Both the position numbers and the translations under genes were made by a program. A DNA stretch of 64,000 bases, from NCBI RefSeq assembly GCF_003712105.1, contig NZ_RHLG01000004.1, positions 248,001 through 312,000 of the forward strand, given 5' to 3'. Each line of letters starts with the position of its first letter. The stretch's first letter is position 1. The DNA is from Winogradskyella sp. Lineage in GTDB: Bacteria; Bacteroidota; Bacteroidia; Flavobacteriales; Flavobacteriaceae. The notes beneath the pieces were generated by a model. That model saw only the letters and a program-made list of their open reading frames with translations. It made no database searches and had not been told where the DNA came from. Shown here piece by piece: positions 54,218-63,486 of this stretch.

Positions 54218-55468
54218 TTACATACCAGTTCTAATAGCTTCTACAGGATCTAGACGTGAAGCCCTTATTGCTGGTAGCACGCCTGATATGAGACCAATAA
54301 CTGACGATAGTCCAAATCCTAAGAGCATATTTTGCGCTGAAAGAATAAAGTTGAAATCTCCTGCCATACTGGATGCAATTAAAGTTAAAATCCAAACTAA
54401 ACCTAACCCTACTAGACCTCCAACGACCGCTAAAATTGTTGCTTCAAATAAAAATTGAAATAGAATAAACTTATTCTTCGCACCAAGAGATTTTTGAATT
54501 CCAATAAGGTTGGTACGTTCTTTTACACTTACAAACATAATATTGGCTATACCAAAACCACCAACTAAAAGTGAAAAGAGACTAATCATCCATCCAATAC
54601 CATTCATAACCCCAATTATACTATCTACTGCCTGGACCAAACCAGAAAGTTTGTTCACAAAAAAGTTATCTTCTTCATCTGCTTTTAATCCTCTGTAAAC
54701 TCTATATTTTTGCTTCAAAACACTTTCAAAAGCGCCAATATCAACGCCAGATTTTGGTTTAATAACAACCGCTCCTGGCAATCCATTAGCACCTCCATTC
54801 CTAAATCGTCTTACAAAATTTGCCGGTACAAAAGCTTTACCATCAGGCGAATCTCCTAAACCGGTACCGTATTTTTTAAGAACGCCAATTACGGTGAGTT
54901 TACGTCCGTAAACTCTAATTTGCTTTCCTATTGGGTTAGAATTATCAAATAAGTTTTCTGCTAAAGTATATCCTAGTACAATTACTGGTGCGCCTGTTTC
55001 AGATTCTAATTCAGAATAAAAACGACCTTTTACAATTTTTAAATCATCGATGATATAGATGCCTTCAGAAATTGGAGTCACCTCAACACCTGTTATGGTC
55101 TCAGCCTGATATCTAATTGTTTCTCCAGAGCCAAAAATAACGTACGCTGAAGCTTCAATATCTGATATGTTTCGTCGTACAAATTCATAATCATCATATT
55201 CGACTTGTGGAAAATTGTCGCGTTTCCAACGTGGAACTTGTGTCGGCCCAAAAGAATATTTCGTAAGATATATAGTGTTTTTATCAAGGCCTGAAAGACT
55301 ATCCTTGATGTTTCGGTCTAATGAATCTACAGCTGCCAATACAGCTATTATAGAAAAGATACCAACCGTAACGCCTAACAAAGATAAAAACGTTCTGAGT
55401 TTGTTATTACGCAATGCATTAATAGCAAACGAAAAACTCTCTTTAAACAAGCGAAGATAAACGAGCAT
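54218..55468 (-). CDS. MacB/FtsX-type ABC permease, paralogue 2
   Basis: The 416-residue protein matches the neighbouring permease in layout. It differs in the periplasmic core (GLDKNTIYLTKYSFGPTQV, DDLKIVKGRFYSELESETG). Identical stretches include RTNLIGIQKSLGAKNKFILF. It precedes paralogue 1 by 73 bases in transcription order, so the two probably form one transporter as a heterodimer, or have different substrates. Confidence 0.88.
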   Translation of the reverse strand: MLVYLRLFKESFSFAINALRNNKLRTFLSLLGVTVGIFSIIAVLAAVDSLDRNIKDSLSGLDKNTIYLTKYSFGPTQVPRWKRDNFPQVEYDDYEFVRRNISDIEASAYVIFGSGETIRYQAETITGVEVTPISEGIYIIDDLKIVKGRFYSELESETGAPVIVLGYTLAENLFDNSNPIGKQIRVYGRKLTVIGVLKKYGTGLGDSPDGKAFVPANFVRRFRNGGANGLPGAVVIKPKSGVDIGAFESVLKQKYRVYRGLKADEEDNFFVNKLSGLVQAVDSIIGVMNGIGWMISLFSLLVGGFGIANIMFVSVKERTNLIGIQKSLGAKNKFILFQFLFEATILAVVGGLVGLGLVWILTLIASSMAGDFNFILSAQNMLLGFGLSSVIGLISGVLPAIRASRLDPVEAIRTGM

Positions 55469-55613
55469 TTAACCTTATTTTTCTATAAATATAACCATAA
55501 GACGTTGTTAACAATTATATGTTACAAAAAACTTAAACAAAGTGTTTCTTTAGTCTCTATTTTTTTGGAGTTATCAGTATTTTTATGCCTTTAAATTTCA
55601 CACTTATTTTGGC

Positions 55614-57140
55614 ATGGCAAGCAAGCGCATCTCTTCAGCTCTAATTTCTGTATTTAGTAAAGACGGTTTAGAGCCAATTGTAAAAAAATTAAATGACCTC
55701 GGCGTAACAATATACTCTACTGGTGGTACAGAAAAATTCATTAAAGATTTAGGAATAAATGTTGTTCCTGTTGAAGACGTTACTTCTTACCCATCAATAT
55801 TAGGTGGTCGCGTAAAAACACTACACCCGAAAGTTTTTGGTGGCATTTTAAACAGACAAGACAACAGTAGTGATGTTGCTGAATTAACAGAATTTGAAAT
55901 TCCTCAGATAGACCTCGTAATCGTAGATTTATACCCATTTGAAAAAACAGTAGCTTCGGGTGCTAGCAATCAAGATATTATAGAAAAAATAGACATCGGA
56001 GGCATTTCTTTAATTAGAGCTGCCGCGAAAAATTATGCTGATGTTGTTTGCGTATCATCTGTTGAAGATTATTCTGAGTTTTTAGGATTACTAAATTCAA
56101 AAAATGGGGAAACTACGGAAGAAGACAGAAAGCTTTTTGCTACTAAAGCGTTTAACGTATCCTCGCATTACGACACTGCAATATTTAATTATTTTAATAA
56201 CCATGAACAGGCTGTTTTAAAAATTAGTGAAACTAACGGTAAAGTGCTTCGATATGGTGAAAACCCGCATCAAAGGGGATTTTTCTTTGGTGATTTTGAC
56301 GCAATGTTTACAAAGCTTCACGGAAAAGAGTTAAGCTATAATAACCTTTTGGATGTTGACGCTGCAGTTAATTTGATTTTAGAATTTAAAAATGAAGCAC
56401 CTACTTTCGCTATTTTAAAACACAATAACGCTTGTGGATTTGCGCAACGAGAAACCATTCACCAAGCTTATGTAGATGCATTAGCTGGAGATCCAGTATC
56501 AGCTTTTGGGGGTATTTTAATCTCGAACGTAGAGATTGATAAGGCAACTGCTGAGGAAATACATAAACTATTCTGCGAAGTCGTTATTGCGCCATCTTTT
56601 TCTGAAGAAGCTTTGGATATTTTAAAAGGGAAGAAAAATAGAATTTTACTTATTCTTAATGATGTTGAATTACCTCAAACTACAGTGAGAACATGTCTGA
56701 ATGGCGTTTTAGTACAAGATAGAGATGCTAAAACTGATAGCACAGATGACTTAAATACGGTTACTAACACTACGCCTTCGTCTAATGAAATCGATGATTT
56801 AATATTTGCTTCAAAAATTTGCAAACACACGAAGTCTAATACGATCGTTCTAGTAAAAGGCAAACAACTCTGTGCAAGTGGCACAGGGCAAACAAGTCGT
56901 GTTGATGCTCTTAACCAAGCTATACATAAAGCAAAATCTTTTAATTTCGACTTAAAGGGTGCTGTAATGGCAAGTGACGCGTTTTTCCCATTTCCAGATT
57001 GTGTAGAGATTGCAGACAATGCAGGAATTAAAGCTGTTATTCAACCTGGAGGCTCAATAAAAGATGAATTAAGTATTAATTATTGCAATGAAAATAACAT
57101 GGCAATGGTGTTTACTGGTACCCGTCATTTTAAGCATTAA
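55614..57140 (+). CDS. purH: Bifunctional AICAR transformylase / IMP cyclohydrolase PurH
   Basis: The 508-residue protein has the IMP cyclohydrolase domain (about 1-190, SALISVFSKDGLEPIVKKL, YSTGGTEKFIKDLG, GGRVKTLHPKVFGGIL) and the AICARFT domain (VLRYGENPHQRG, KHNNACGFAQ, GDPVSAFGGILISN, CASGTGQTSRVDALNQAI). These are the last two steps of IMP synthesis. A -7-like TTATTTTG ends 2 bases before the ATG (55604-55611), so the message may be nearly leaderless. It is a single gene. Confidence 0.97.
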   Translation: MASKRISSALISVFSKDGLEPIVKKLNDLGVTIYSTGGTEKFIKDLGINVVPVEDVTSYPSILGGRVKTLHPKVFGGILNRQDNSSDVAELTEFEIPQIDLVIVDLYPFEKTVASGASNQDIIEKIDIGGISLIRAAAKNYADVVCVSSVEDYSEFLGLLNSKNGETTEEDRKLFATKAFNVSSHYDTAIFNYFNNHEQAVLKISETNGKVLRYGENPHQRGFFFGDFDAMFTKLHGKELSYNNLLDVDAAVNLILEFKNEAPTFAILKHNNACGFAQRETIHQAYVDALAGDPVSAFGGILISNVEIDKATAEEIHKLFCEVVIAPSFSEEALDILKGKKNRILLILNDVELPQTTVRTCLNGVLVQDRDAKTDSTDDLNTVTNTTPSSNEIDDLIFASKICKHTKSNTIVLVKGKQLCASGTGQTSRVDALNQAIHKAKSFNFDLKGAVMASDAFFPFPDCVEIADNAGIKAVIQPGGSIKDELSINYCNENNMAMVFTGTRHFKH

Positions 57141-57251
57141 AAAAAACAAATAAGAAAACATCCATAACTCTAGAAATAACGTATAATTTATTACATTTAC
57201 AGTTAATCATTTTTTAGACAAAATTCACACCCCAAAAACAAGACTAAATAC

Positions 57252-58280
57252 ATGGGATTTTTTGATTTCCTAACGGAAGAGATAGCAATAGATTTAGGTA
57301 CCGCAAATACATTAATAATTCACAACGACAAGGTTGTTGTTGATAGTCCTTCTATTGTAGCAAGAGATAGACTAAGTGGAAAAATAATTGCAGTTGGTAA
57401 GGAAGCTAACATGATGCAAGGAAAAACCCATGAAAATATTAAAACAATTCGTCCACTTAAAGATGGCGTAATTGCAGATTTTGATGCTTCAGAGCAGATG
57501 ATAAATTTATTTATCAAAAACATACCAGCTTTAAAGAAGAAGCTCTTTAATCCATCATTACGCATGGTCGTATGTATTCCTTCAGGAATTACTGAAGTAG
57601 AAATGCGTGCAGTAAAGGAATCATGTGAACGTGTTAATGGAAAAGAAGTATACTTAATTCATGAGCCTATGGCTGCTGCCATAGGTATTGGTGTAGATAT
57701 TATGCAGCCAAAAGGAAACATGATTGTAGATATCGGTGGTGGAACAACAGAAATTGCAGTAATTGCACTTGGTGGTATTGTTTGTGATAAATCTGTGAAA
57801 GTCGCTGGAGATGTTTTCACAAATGATATTATCTATTACATGCGTACGCAGCATAATTTATATGTTGGTGACAGAACTGCTGAAAAGATTAAAATTCAAA
57901 TTGGTGCAGCAACTGAAGATTTAGAATTACCACCAGAAGACATGAGTGTTCAAGGTAGAGACCTACTAACTGGAAAGCCAAAACAGGTACAGATTTCTTA
58001 TCGTGAAATTGCAAAAGCATTGGACAAGTCTATACTTCGTATTGAAGACTCTGTGATGGAAACTTTATCCCAAACGCCACCAGAATTAGCAGCAGATATA
58101 TACAATACAGGCATCTATTTAGCTGGTGGAGGTTCTATGTTAAGAGGTCTAGACAAACGTCTGTCTCAAAAAACCGACTTACCAGTTTATATTGCTGAAG
58201 ATCCTTTAAGAGCAGTAGTTAGAGGTACAGGTATTACGCTCAAAAATATAGCTAAATACAAAAGTGTGTTGATAAAATAA
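57252..58280 (+). CDS. mreB: Rod shape-determining protein MreB
   Basis: The 342-residue actin-like protein has the phosphate-1 motif IAIDLGTANTLI, phosphate-2 VDIGGGTTEIAVI and adenosine motif LAGGGSMLRGLD. It forms membrane-bound filaments that guide lateral wall synthesis. It is the first gene of the mreBCD-pbp2-rodA operon. The 111-base upstream region shows TACATTTA, a one-mismatch -7 element, but no clear -33. Confidence 0.97.
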   Translation: MGFFDFLTEEIAIDLGTANTLIIHNDKVVVDSPSIVARDRLSGKIIAVGKEANMMQGKTHENIKTIRPLKDGVIADFDASEQMINLFIKNIPALKKKLFNPSLRMVVCIPSGITEVEMRAVKESCERVNGKEVYLIHEPMAAAIGIGVDIMQPKGNMIVDIGGGTTEIAVIALGGIVCDKSVKVAGDVFTNDIIYYMRTQHNLYVGDRTAEKIKIQIGAATEDLELPPEDMSVQGRDLLTGKPKQVQISYREIAKALDKSILRIEDSVMETLSQTPPELAADIYNTGIYLAGGGSMLRGLDKRLSQKTDLPVYIAEDPLRAVVRGTGITLKNIAKYKSVLIK

Positions 58281-58290
58281 AGCATAACTA

Positions 58291-59106
58291 ATGCAACAAA
58301 TCCTCAATTTTGTAATAAGAAACAAAACATTTCTCTTGTTTTTATTACTGTTTGGCCTTGCATTAGCGCTAACGATTCAATCACATTCATACCATAAAAG
58401 TCAATTTATTAATTCTGCCAATAGCTTAACTGGAGGTGTTTATGGTACTGTAAATAGTGTTGGGCAATACTTTGATTTAAAAGAGCAAAACGATTTGCTT
58501 ATTGAAGAAAACGAAATACTGCGAAAACAAGTAATAAATTCTACTATAGCATCTTCAAACATAAATTCTAACTATGATGATGAAAGGTTCGCAATCTTGT
58601 CAGCCGAAGTTTATAAAAATAGTTATAGCGCTTCTAATAATTACCTAACTATAAATAGAGGAAAACGTGATAGTGTTGCTCAAGATTATGGTGTAATATC
58701 ATCAAAAGGTATTGTGGGAATAATAGATAATACATCAAGAAAGTTTTCAACTGTACTTTCAATTTTGAGTAAAAAAAGCCGAATCAATGCAAAACTGAAA
58801 ACCTCTGATCAAAGCGGTTCTTTAACTTGGAATGGCGATTCTCCCTATTATGTTCAACTAGAAGATGTATCTAAGTTTGCTAATCTCCAAGTTGGTGATA
58901 CCATAGTTACAGGTGGGCAATCTGCTATATTCCCTAAAGGAATTAATATAGGAACAGTAGATAGCTTTGAATCGGACGAAAGTGGCGACACGTATACAAT
59001 TGAAGTAAAATTGTTTAATGATTTTACCACACTTCAGCATGTCTATATTATTAAGAATAATGACTTAGAAGAACTTATAAATTTAGAAGCTCAGAACGAT
59101 GACTAA
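58291..59106 (+). CDS. mreC: Rod shape-determining protein MreC
   Basis: The 271-residue protein has a transmembrane helix (about 13-29), a coiled coil (about 60-85, DLKEQNDLLIEENEILRKQV) and two beta-barrel domains (NNYLTINRGKRDSVAQDYGVIS, VGDTIVTGGQSAIFPKGINIG). This is the standard MreC scaffold that activates PBP2 through the periplasm. It starts 10 bases after mreB and overlaps mreD by 8 bases. Confidence 0.95.
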   Translation: MQQILNFVIRNKTFLLFLLLFGLALALTIQSHSYHKSQFINSANSLTGGVYGTVNSVGQYFDLKEQNDLLIEENEILRKQVINSTIASSNINSNYDDERFAILSAEVYKNSYSASNNYLTINRGKRDSVAQDYGVISSKGIVGIIDNTSRKFSTVLSILSKKSRINAKLKTSDQSGSLTWNGDSPYYVQLEDVSKFANLQVGDTIVTGGQSAIFPKGINIGTVDSFESDESGDTYTIEVKLFNDFTTLQHVYIIKNNDLEELINLEAQNDD

Positions 59107-59602
59107 TGGCTTAGTTGCTAATATTATAAGATTTATTGCACTCCTAATAATTCAGGTGAGTATTTGCAGTTCCATTAATTTTCTGGGCTATATCAATCCA
59201 TACATCTACATCATCTTCATTATTCTATTTCCTATTAATGCCAATCGTTTACTATTCTTAATCTGTGCATTTAATTTAGGCTTATTGGTAGATATGTTTT
59301 TGGATTCTGGAGGTGTACATGCCGGCGCATCTGTTTTTTTAGCTTATGCAAGACCAATATTTCTTAAATATACATTTGGAACCTTATACGACCATCAAAC
59401 CATTAAGTTTGGCAACCTCGGTTTTGGACAACTGTTCGGTTATATAGCGCTAACTGCATTCTTCCATCATTTTATTCTATTTATTCTCGAAATTTTTAAC
59501 ATTTATCAAATACTCCTCATATTAAAAAAGACGTTATTTACTAGTATTTTAACTATCATATTAAGCACTATTATCATTTTATTGTTTAGACCTCGTAAAT
59601 GA
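59099..59602 (+). CDS. mreD: Rod shape-determining protein MreD
   Basis: The 167-residue integral membrane protein has about five transmembrane helices and the MreD-like segments INFLGYINPYIYIIFIILFP and LGLLVDMFLDSGGVHAGASV. It is a membrane partner of MreC. It overlaps both neighbours (8 bases with mreC, ATGA with pbp2), showing tight coupling. Confidence 0.93.
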   Translation: MTNGLVANIIRFIALLIIQVSICSSINFLGYINPYIYIIFIILFPINANRLLFLICAFNLGLLVDMFLDSGGVHAGASVFLAYARPIFLKYTFGTLYDHQTIKFGNLGFGQLFGYIALTAFFHHFILFILEIFNIYQILLILKKTLFTSILTIILSTIIILLFRPRK

Positions 59603-61530
59603 GAAAACTTTTACTTTTAGGACTTGTAACTATTGTAGGACTTGCATTTTTAGCAAGGCTTTTCTACCTGCAGGTTTATGATTCTAAAACCTACAATCCT
59701 ATTGAAGATTCTGCAATAAGAAAAGTATATACTTATCCTAAGCGTGGTTATGTATATGATAGAAATGGAGAGCTTCTTGTAGCAAACAAACCATCGTACG
59801 ATGTCATGGTAATTCCTAGAGAAGTTGAACCTCTAGATACTTTAGAGTTTTGCTCATTATTAAAAATAACCAAGGCAGATTTTATTAAAACATACAATAA
59901 AGCAAAAAACTATTCGCCGAGGTTACCTTATGTCTTCCTATCTAATTTATCCAAAGAAGACTATGCGTATCTGCAGGAAAAAATGCGGAAATATGACGGT
60001 TTTTACATCCAAAGGCGCTCAATACGAACGTATCGAAAATCTATTGGAGCTAATGTTCTCGGCGATATTGGTGAAGTAAATCAGAGCATAATAAACAATG
60101 ATGCCTATTACAGTAAAGGTGATTTAATTGGCAAGCAAGGTGTTGAAAAAACTTATGAGAAAACGCTCAGAGGCACAAAAGGTCTCAAGCTTATTCAAAA
60201 AGACCGTTTTAACCGTGATATTGGTCCGTTTCAAAATGGAACCTTAGACACTATTGCAATTCCAGGAAAAGATATCACCATTACCATTGATTCTAAGCTT
60301 CAGGAATATGGCGAATTATTAATGACCAACAAACGAGGTGGAATTATAGCTATCGAACCAAGCAGTGGAGAAATTCTAGCAATGGTGTCTGGCCCAACGT
60401 ACAATCCTAATTTACTGGTTGGTCGTGAGCGTTCCAAAAACTTTAATAAACTATACAACGATAGTTTAGCAAAACCTTTGTTCGATAGAAGTTTACAAGC
60501 TATGTATCCACCTGGGTCGCCTTTTAAAACGATCAACGCGTTAATTGGCTTACAAGAAAATGTTGTATCAACTGGAGATCGATTTTCGTGTGCTTTGGGA
60601 TATAGATATGGAAACCGTAAAATGGGTTGCCATGTACATAGAAGTCCAGCTGATATGAACTTAGGAATATACGAATCATGTAATGCCTATTTTGCGAATG
60701 TTTACCGCCGAATAATGGACAAATACGATTCTCCTGCTGTTGCTATGGATGTATGGAGTAAACATGTGAAGAGTTTTGGTTTAGGAAATTATTTAAATAA
60801 TGATTTATCTGTAGGTCAACCCGGAAAAATACCAACATCTAACACCTACAATAGAGCATACGGAAAAGGCAAATGGTATCCGACCTTTACTATATCGAAT
60901 GCTATTGGTCAAGGTGAAGTTTTAGCAACTCCGATTCAGCTGGCAAATATGGCTGCTGCCATTGGTAATCGCGGATATTACTATACACCGCATATTATTA
61001 AAAAGGTTGAAGGCGATACTATACCTTCAAAATTTACCACTCCTAAATACACAACTATAGATAAGGAGCATTTTGAACCTATTGTACAAGGCATGTTTGA
61101 TGTATATAACAAAGGAACTGCCAAATATGTACAAGTTAATGGTATTGAAATCTGCGGAAAAACTGGTACTGCTGAAAACTTCGCCATAATTGACGGCAAA
61201 AAAACACAGCTTACTGACCACTCTATTTTTGTGGCTTTTGCTCCAAAAGATAATCCCAAAATAGCCTTAGCAGTATTTATAGAGAATGGTTATTTCGGAA
61301 GTCGTTTTGCAGGAAAAATGGCAAGTTTAATGATTGAGAAATATCTTAAAAAAGAAATTTCAAGAACTGATTTAGAAAACTTTGTTCTAAGTCATACACT
61401 TGAACATGAATACCAAAAACCATATTCAGGAGAACCGTTTAAGATTAATAGAGAAACCACTCTTGAGACAATTCCTACGGAAGAATATGAAGCGCTTAAG
61501 TATCTAAAAGCAAAAATCGATAGTAAATGA
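59599..61530 (+). CDS. mrdA: Penicillin-binding protein 2 (elongasome transpeptidase)
   Basis: The 643-residue protein has an N-terminal anchor (5-26), a dimerisation domain, and a transpeptidase domain with the active serine in SPFK (Ser307-Lys310), SCN at 360-362 and KTGT at 521-524. All three catalytic motifs are intact. It crosslinks peptidoglycan during elongation with RodA, its glycosyltransferase partner, whose gene overlaps it by ATGA. Confidence 0.96.
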   Translation: MRKLLLLGLVTIVGLAFLARLFYLQVYDSKTYNPIEDSAIRKVYTYPKRGYVYDRNGELLVANKPSYDVMVIPREVEPLDTLEFCSLLKITKADFIKTYNKAKNYSPRLPYVFLSNLSKEDYAYLQEKMRKYDGFYIQRRSIRTYRKSIGANVLGDIGEVNQSIINNDAYYSKGDLIGKQGVEKTYEKTLRGTKGLKLIQKDRFNRDIGPFQNGTLDTIAIPGKDITITIDSKLQEYGELLMTNKRGGIIAIEPSSGEILAMVSGPTYNPNLLVGRERSKNFNKLYNDSLAKPLFDRSLQAMYPPGSPFKTINALIGLQENVVSTGDRFSCALGYRYGNRKMGCHVHRSPADMNLGIYESCNAYFANVYRRIMDKYDSPAVAMDVWSKHVKSFGLGNYLNNDLSVGQPGKIPTSNTYNRAYGKGKWYPTFTISNAIGQGEVLATPIQLANMAAAIGNRGYYYTPHIIKKVEGDTIPSKFTTPKYTTIDKEHFEPIVQGMFDVYNKGTAKYVQVNGIEICGKTGTAENFAIIDGKKTQLTDHSIFVAFAPKDNPKIALAVFIENGYFGSRFAGKMASLMIEKYLKKEISRTDLENFVLSHTLEHEYQKPYSGEPFKINRETTLETIPTEEYEALKYLKAKIDSK

Positions 61531-62807
61531 TACGAGAGAATCAGAGGCGCTTTAAGTTTGATTGGACTACTATTATTATTTACATGCTTTTGGTGGCTTT
61601 TGGGTATTTAAATATAATGTCTGCATCACATACTGGAGACACCATCAACTATTTTGATATAGGCCAATCTTACGGTAAACATTTAATATTTATTGGACTC
61701 TCTTTAGTGTTAATTGTATTGATTCTATCTGTTGAAGCCAAATTTTATGAACGCTTTTCTGGATTGATATATGTTATTGCAATTGTCTCACTTTTAGGCC
61801 TTTTTGTATTTGGAAAAGATATTAACGGTGCACGATCATGGTATGGCATCGGAAGCATGACGATTCAGCCTAGTGAATTTGCAAAGTTTGCCACGGCATT
61901 AGCAGTTGCCAAATATATCAGTGATATACAAACTAATCTAAAAACTATAAGAGATCAAATAAAAGCAGTACTTCTCATTTTTGTGCCCGCACTATTAATA
62001 TTATTACAAAACGATGCCGGAAGTACGTTGGTTTATGCAGCATTTTTCTTTGTGTTTTATCGCGAAGGCCTACAACAAATCTACGTTATAATTGGTTTTT
62101 CTTTGGTTATTCTAGCTGTTTTAGCGCTCAAGTTTGGGACACTTATTGCAATACTAGTGGCGGCATTAATCATCTTCAGCGTTTACTTTTTTAAGAAACA
62201 AAAACGAGGTAGTTTGTTGCAACATATAACCATTCTATTGGCTTGTGTTGTATTTGCTTATGGTGTAAAACAGTTTTATAATCACGGATTAAAAATACAC
62301 CAGCAAAACCGAATTAGTCTTTGGTTACGACTCGAAAAAGATCCTAAGAAACTAGAGCTTATGAAGAAGCGTGAAGCTTACAACCTTATACAATCCGAGC
62401 AAGCCATTAGCTCAGGAGGATTTTGGGGAAAAGGCTTTATGGAAGGTACCCGAACAAAGGGAAAATTTGTACCTGAGCAAGATACAGACTACATCTTTAG
62501 TACAGTTGGCGAAGAATGGGGGTTTTTAGGCTCAGCAGCAGTTGTTATATTATTTACTATACTAATTATAAGGTTATTAGTTTTAGCCGAGCGGCAAAAG
62601 TCACAGTTTAGCCGTGTATATGGTTATGGCGTTGCATCTATCTTTTTTGTGCACTTTACAGTCAACATAGGAATGGTTATGGGACTTATACCTACTGTTG
62701 GTATACCTCTACCCTTTTTTAGTGCTGGCGGTTCTAATCTATGGGCCTTTACTATTTTGTTGTTTATCTTTATTAAACTCGATAGTAACCGAATAAATGA
62801 ATGGTAA
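61527..62807 (+). CDS. rodA: Peptidoglycan glycosyltransferase RodA (SEDS family)
   Basis: The 426-residue protein has about ten transmembrane helices. SEDS features include KDINGARSWYGIGSMTIQPSEFAKF, FVPEQDTDYIFSTVGEEWGFLG and GLIPTVGIPLPFFSAGGSNLW. It polymerises lipid II in the elongasome. It is the last gene of the mre operon. Confidence 0.96.
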   Translation: MIRENQRRFKFDWTTIIIYMLLVAFGYLNIMSASHTGDTINYFDIGQSYGKHLIFIGLSLVLIVLILSVEAKFYERFSGLIYVIAIVSLLGLFVFGKDINGARSWYGIGSMTIQPSEFAKFATALAVAKYISDIQTNLKTIRDQIKAVLLIFVPALLILLQNDAGSTLVYAAFFFVFYREGLQQIYVIIGFSLVILAVLALKFGTLIAILVAALIIFSVYFFKKQKRGSLLQHITILLACVVFAYGVKQFYNHGLKIHQQNRISLWLRLEKDPKKLELMKKREAYNLIQSEQAISSGGFWGKGFMEGTRTKGKFVPEQDTDYIFSTVGEEWGFLGSAAVVILFTILIIRLLVLAERQKSQFSRVYGYGVASIFFVHFTVNIGMVMGLIPTVGIPLPFFSAGGSNLWAFTILLFIFIKLDSNRINEW

Positions 62808-62853
62808 TTACTTCTGGCTAATTTATTAGTGTCTTAAAGAGCATTCTTTTAAA

Positions 62854-63378
62854 ATGAATTTTGAATTAGACAAATCCATAGAAATCTTAAAGCGAACACC
62901 TCAAGTAATTGATACGCTTTTAACCGGTCTATCCGAAGAATGGTATAGAAATAATGAAGGTAAGACTACTTGGAGTCCTTATGATGTTGTTGGTCATTTA
63001 ATATTTGGCGAAAAAACCGATTGGATTGTACGAATTAAAATCATTTTAGATGAATCCGAAAATAAACGTTTTGAACCTTTTGATAGATTTGCTCAATTAA
63101 ATGAAGACCAAAACAAACCTATCGATACCTTGATTAAAGAATTTAAGATATTGAGAGAAAAAAACCTGGAAGAATTGGCTTCATTAAAAATTACTTCAAA
63201 AGATTTTAATCGCGTTGGTATTCATCCAGAATTTGGACCTGTAACTCTTCAACAATTAATTTCTACTTGGGCAGTTCACGATTTAGGACATATAGCTCAG
63301 ATCTCTAGAGTCATGGCAAAACAATACTCAAAAGAAGTTGGGCCGTGGATAAATTATCTAGGTGTTTTGAAAAATTAA
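62854..63378 (+). CDS. DinB-like four-helix protein
   Basis: The 174-residue protein resembles DinB_2: NEGKTTWSPYDVVGHLIFGEKTDWIVRI with one potential metal-ligand histidine, and LQQLISTWAVHDLGHIAQISRVM with two more (His in VHDLGH). The metal-binding three-His arrangement is kept. DinB-fold proteins include thiol transferases. The substrate is unknown. It is a single gene after rodA. Confidence 0.85.
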   Translation: MNFELDKSIEILKRTPQVIDTLLTGLSEEWYRNNEGKTTWSPYDVVGHLIFGEKTDWIVRIKIILDESENKRFEPFDRFAQLNEDQNKPIDTLIKEFKILREKNLEELASLKITSKDFNRVGIHPEFGPVTLQQLISTWAVHDLGHIAQISRVMAKQYSKEVGPWINYLGVLKN

Positions 63379-63486
63379 CCGAGATTGTAATTGTATTAAT
63401 GAGCAGTAATTATTAGGGTTGAAATTATCAGAAAATTTCACGAACTTCGTTCAACATATAAAAATGATGTTAATTTATAACGGCAA

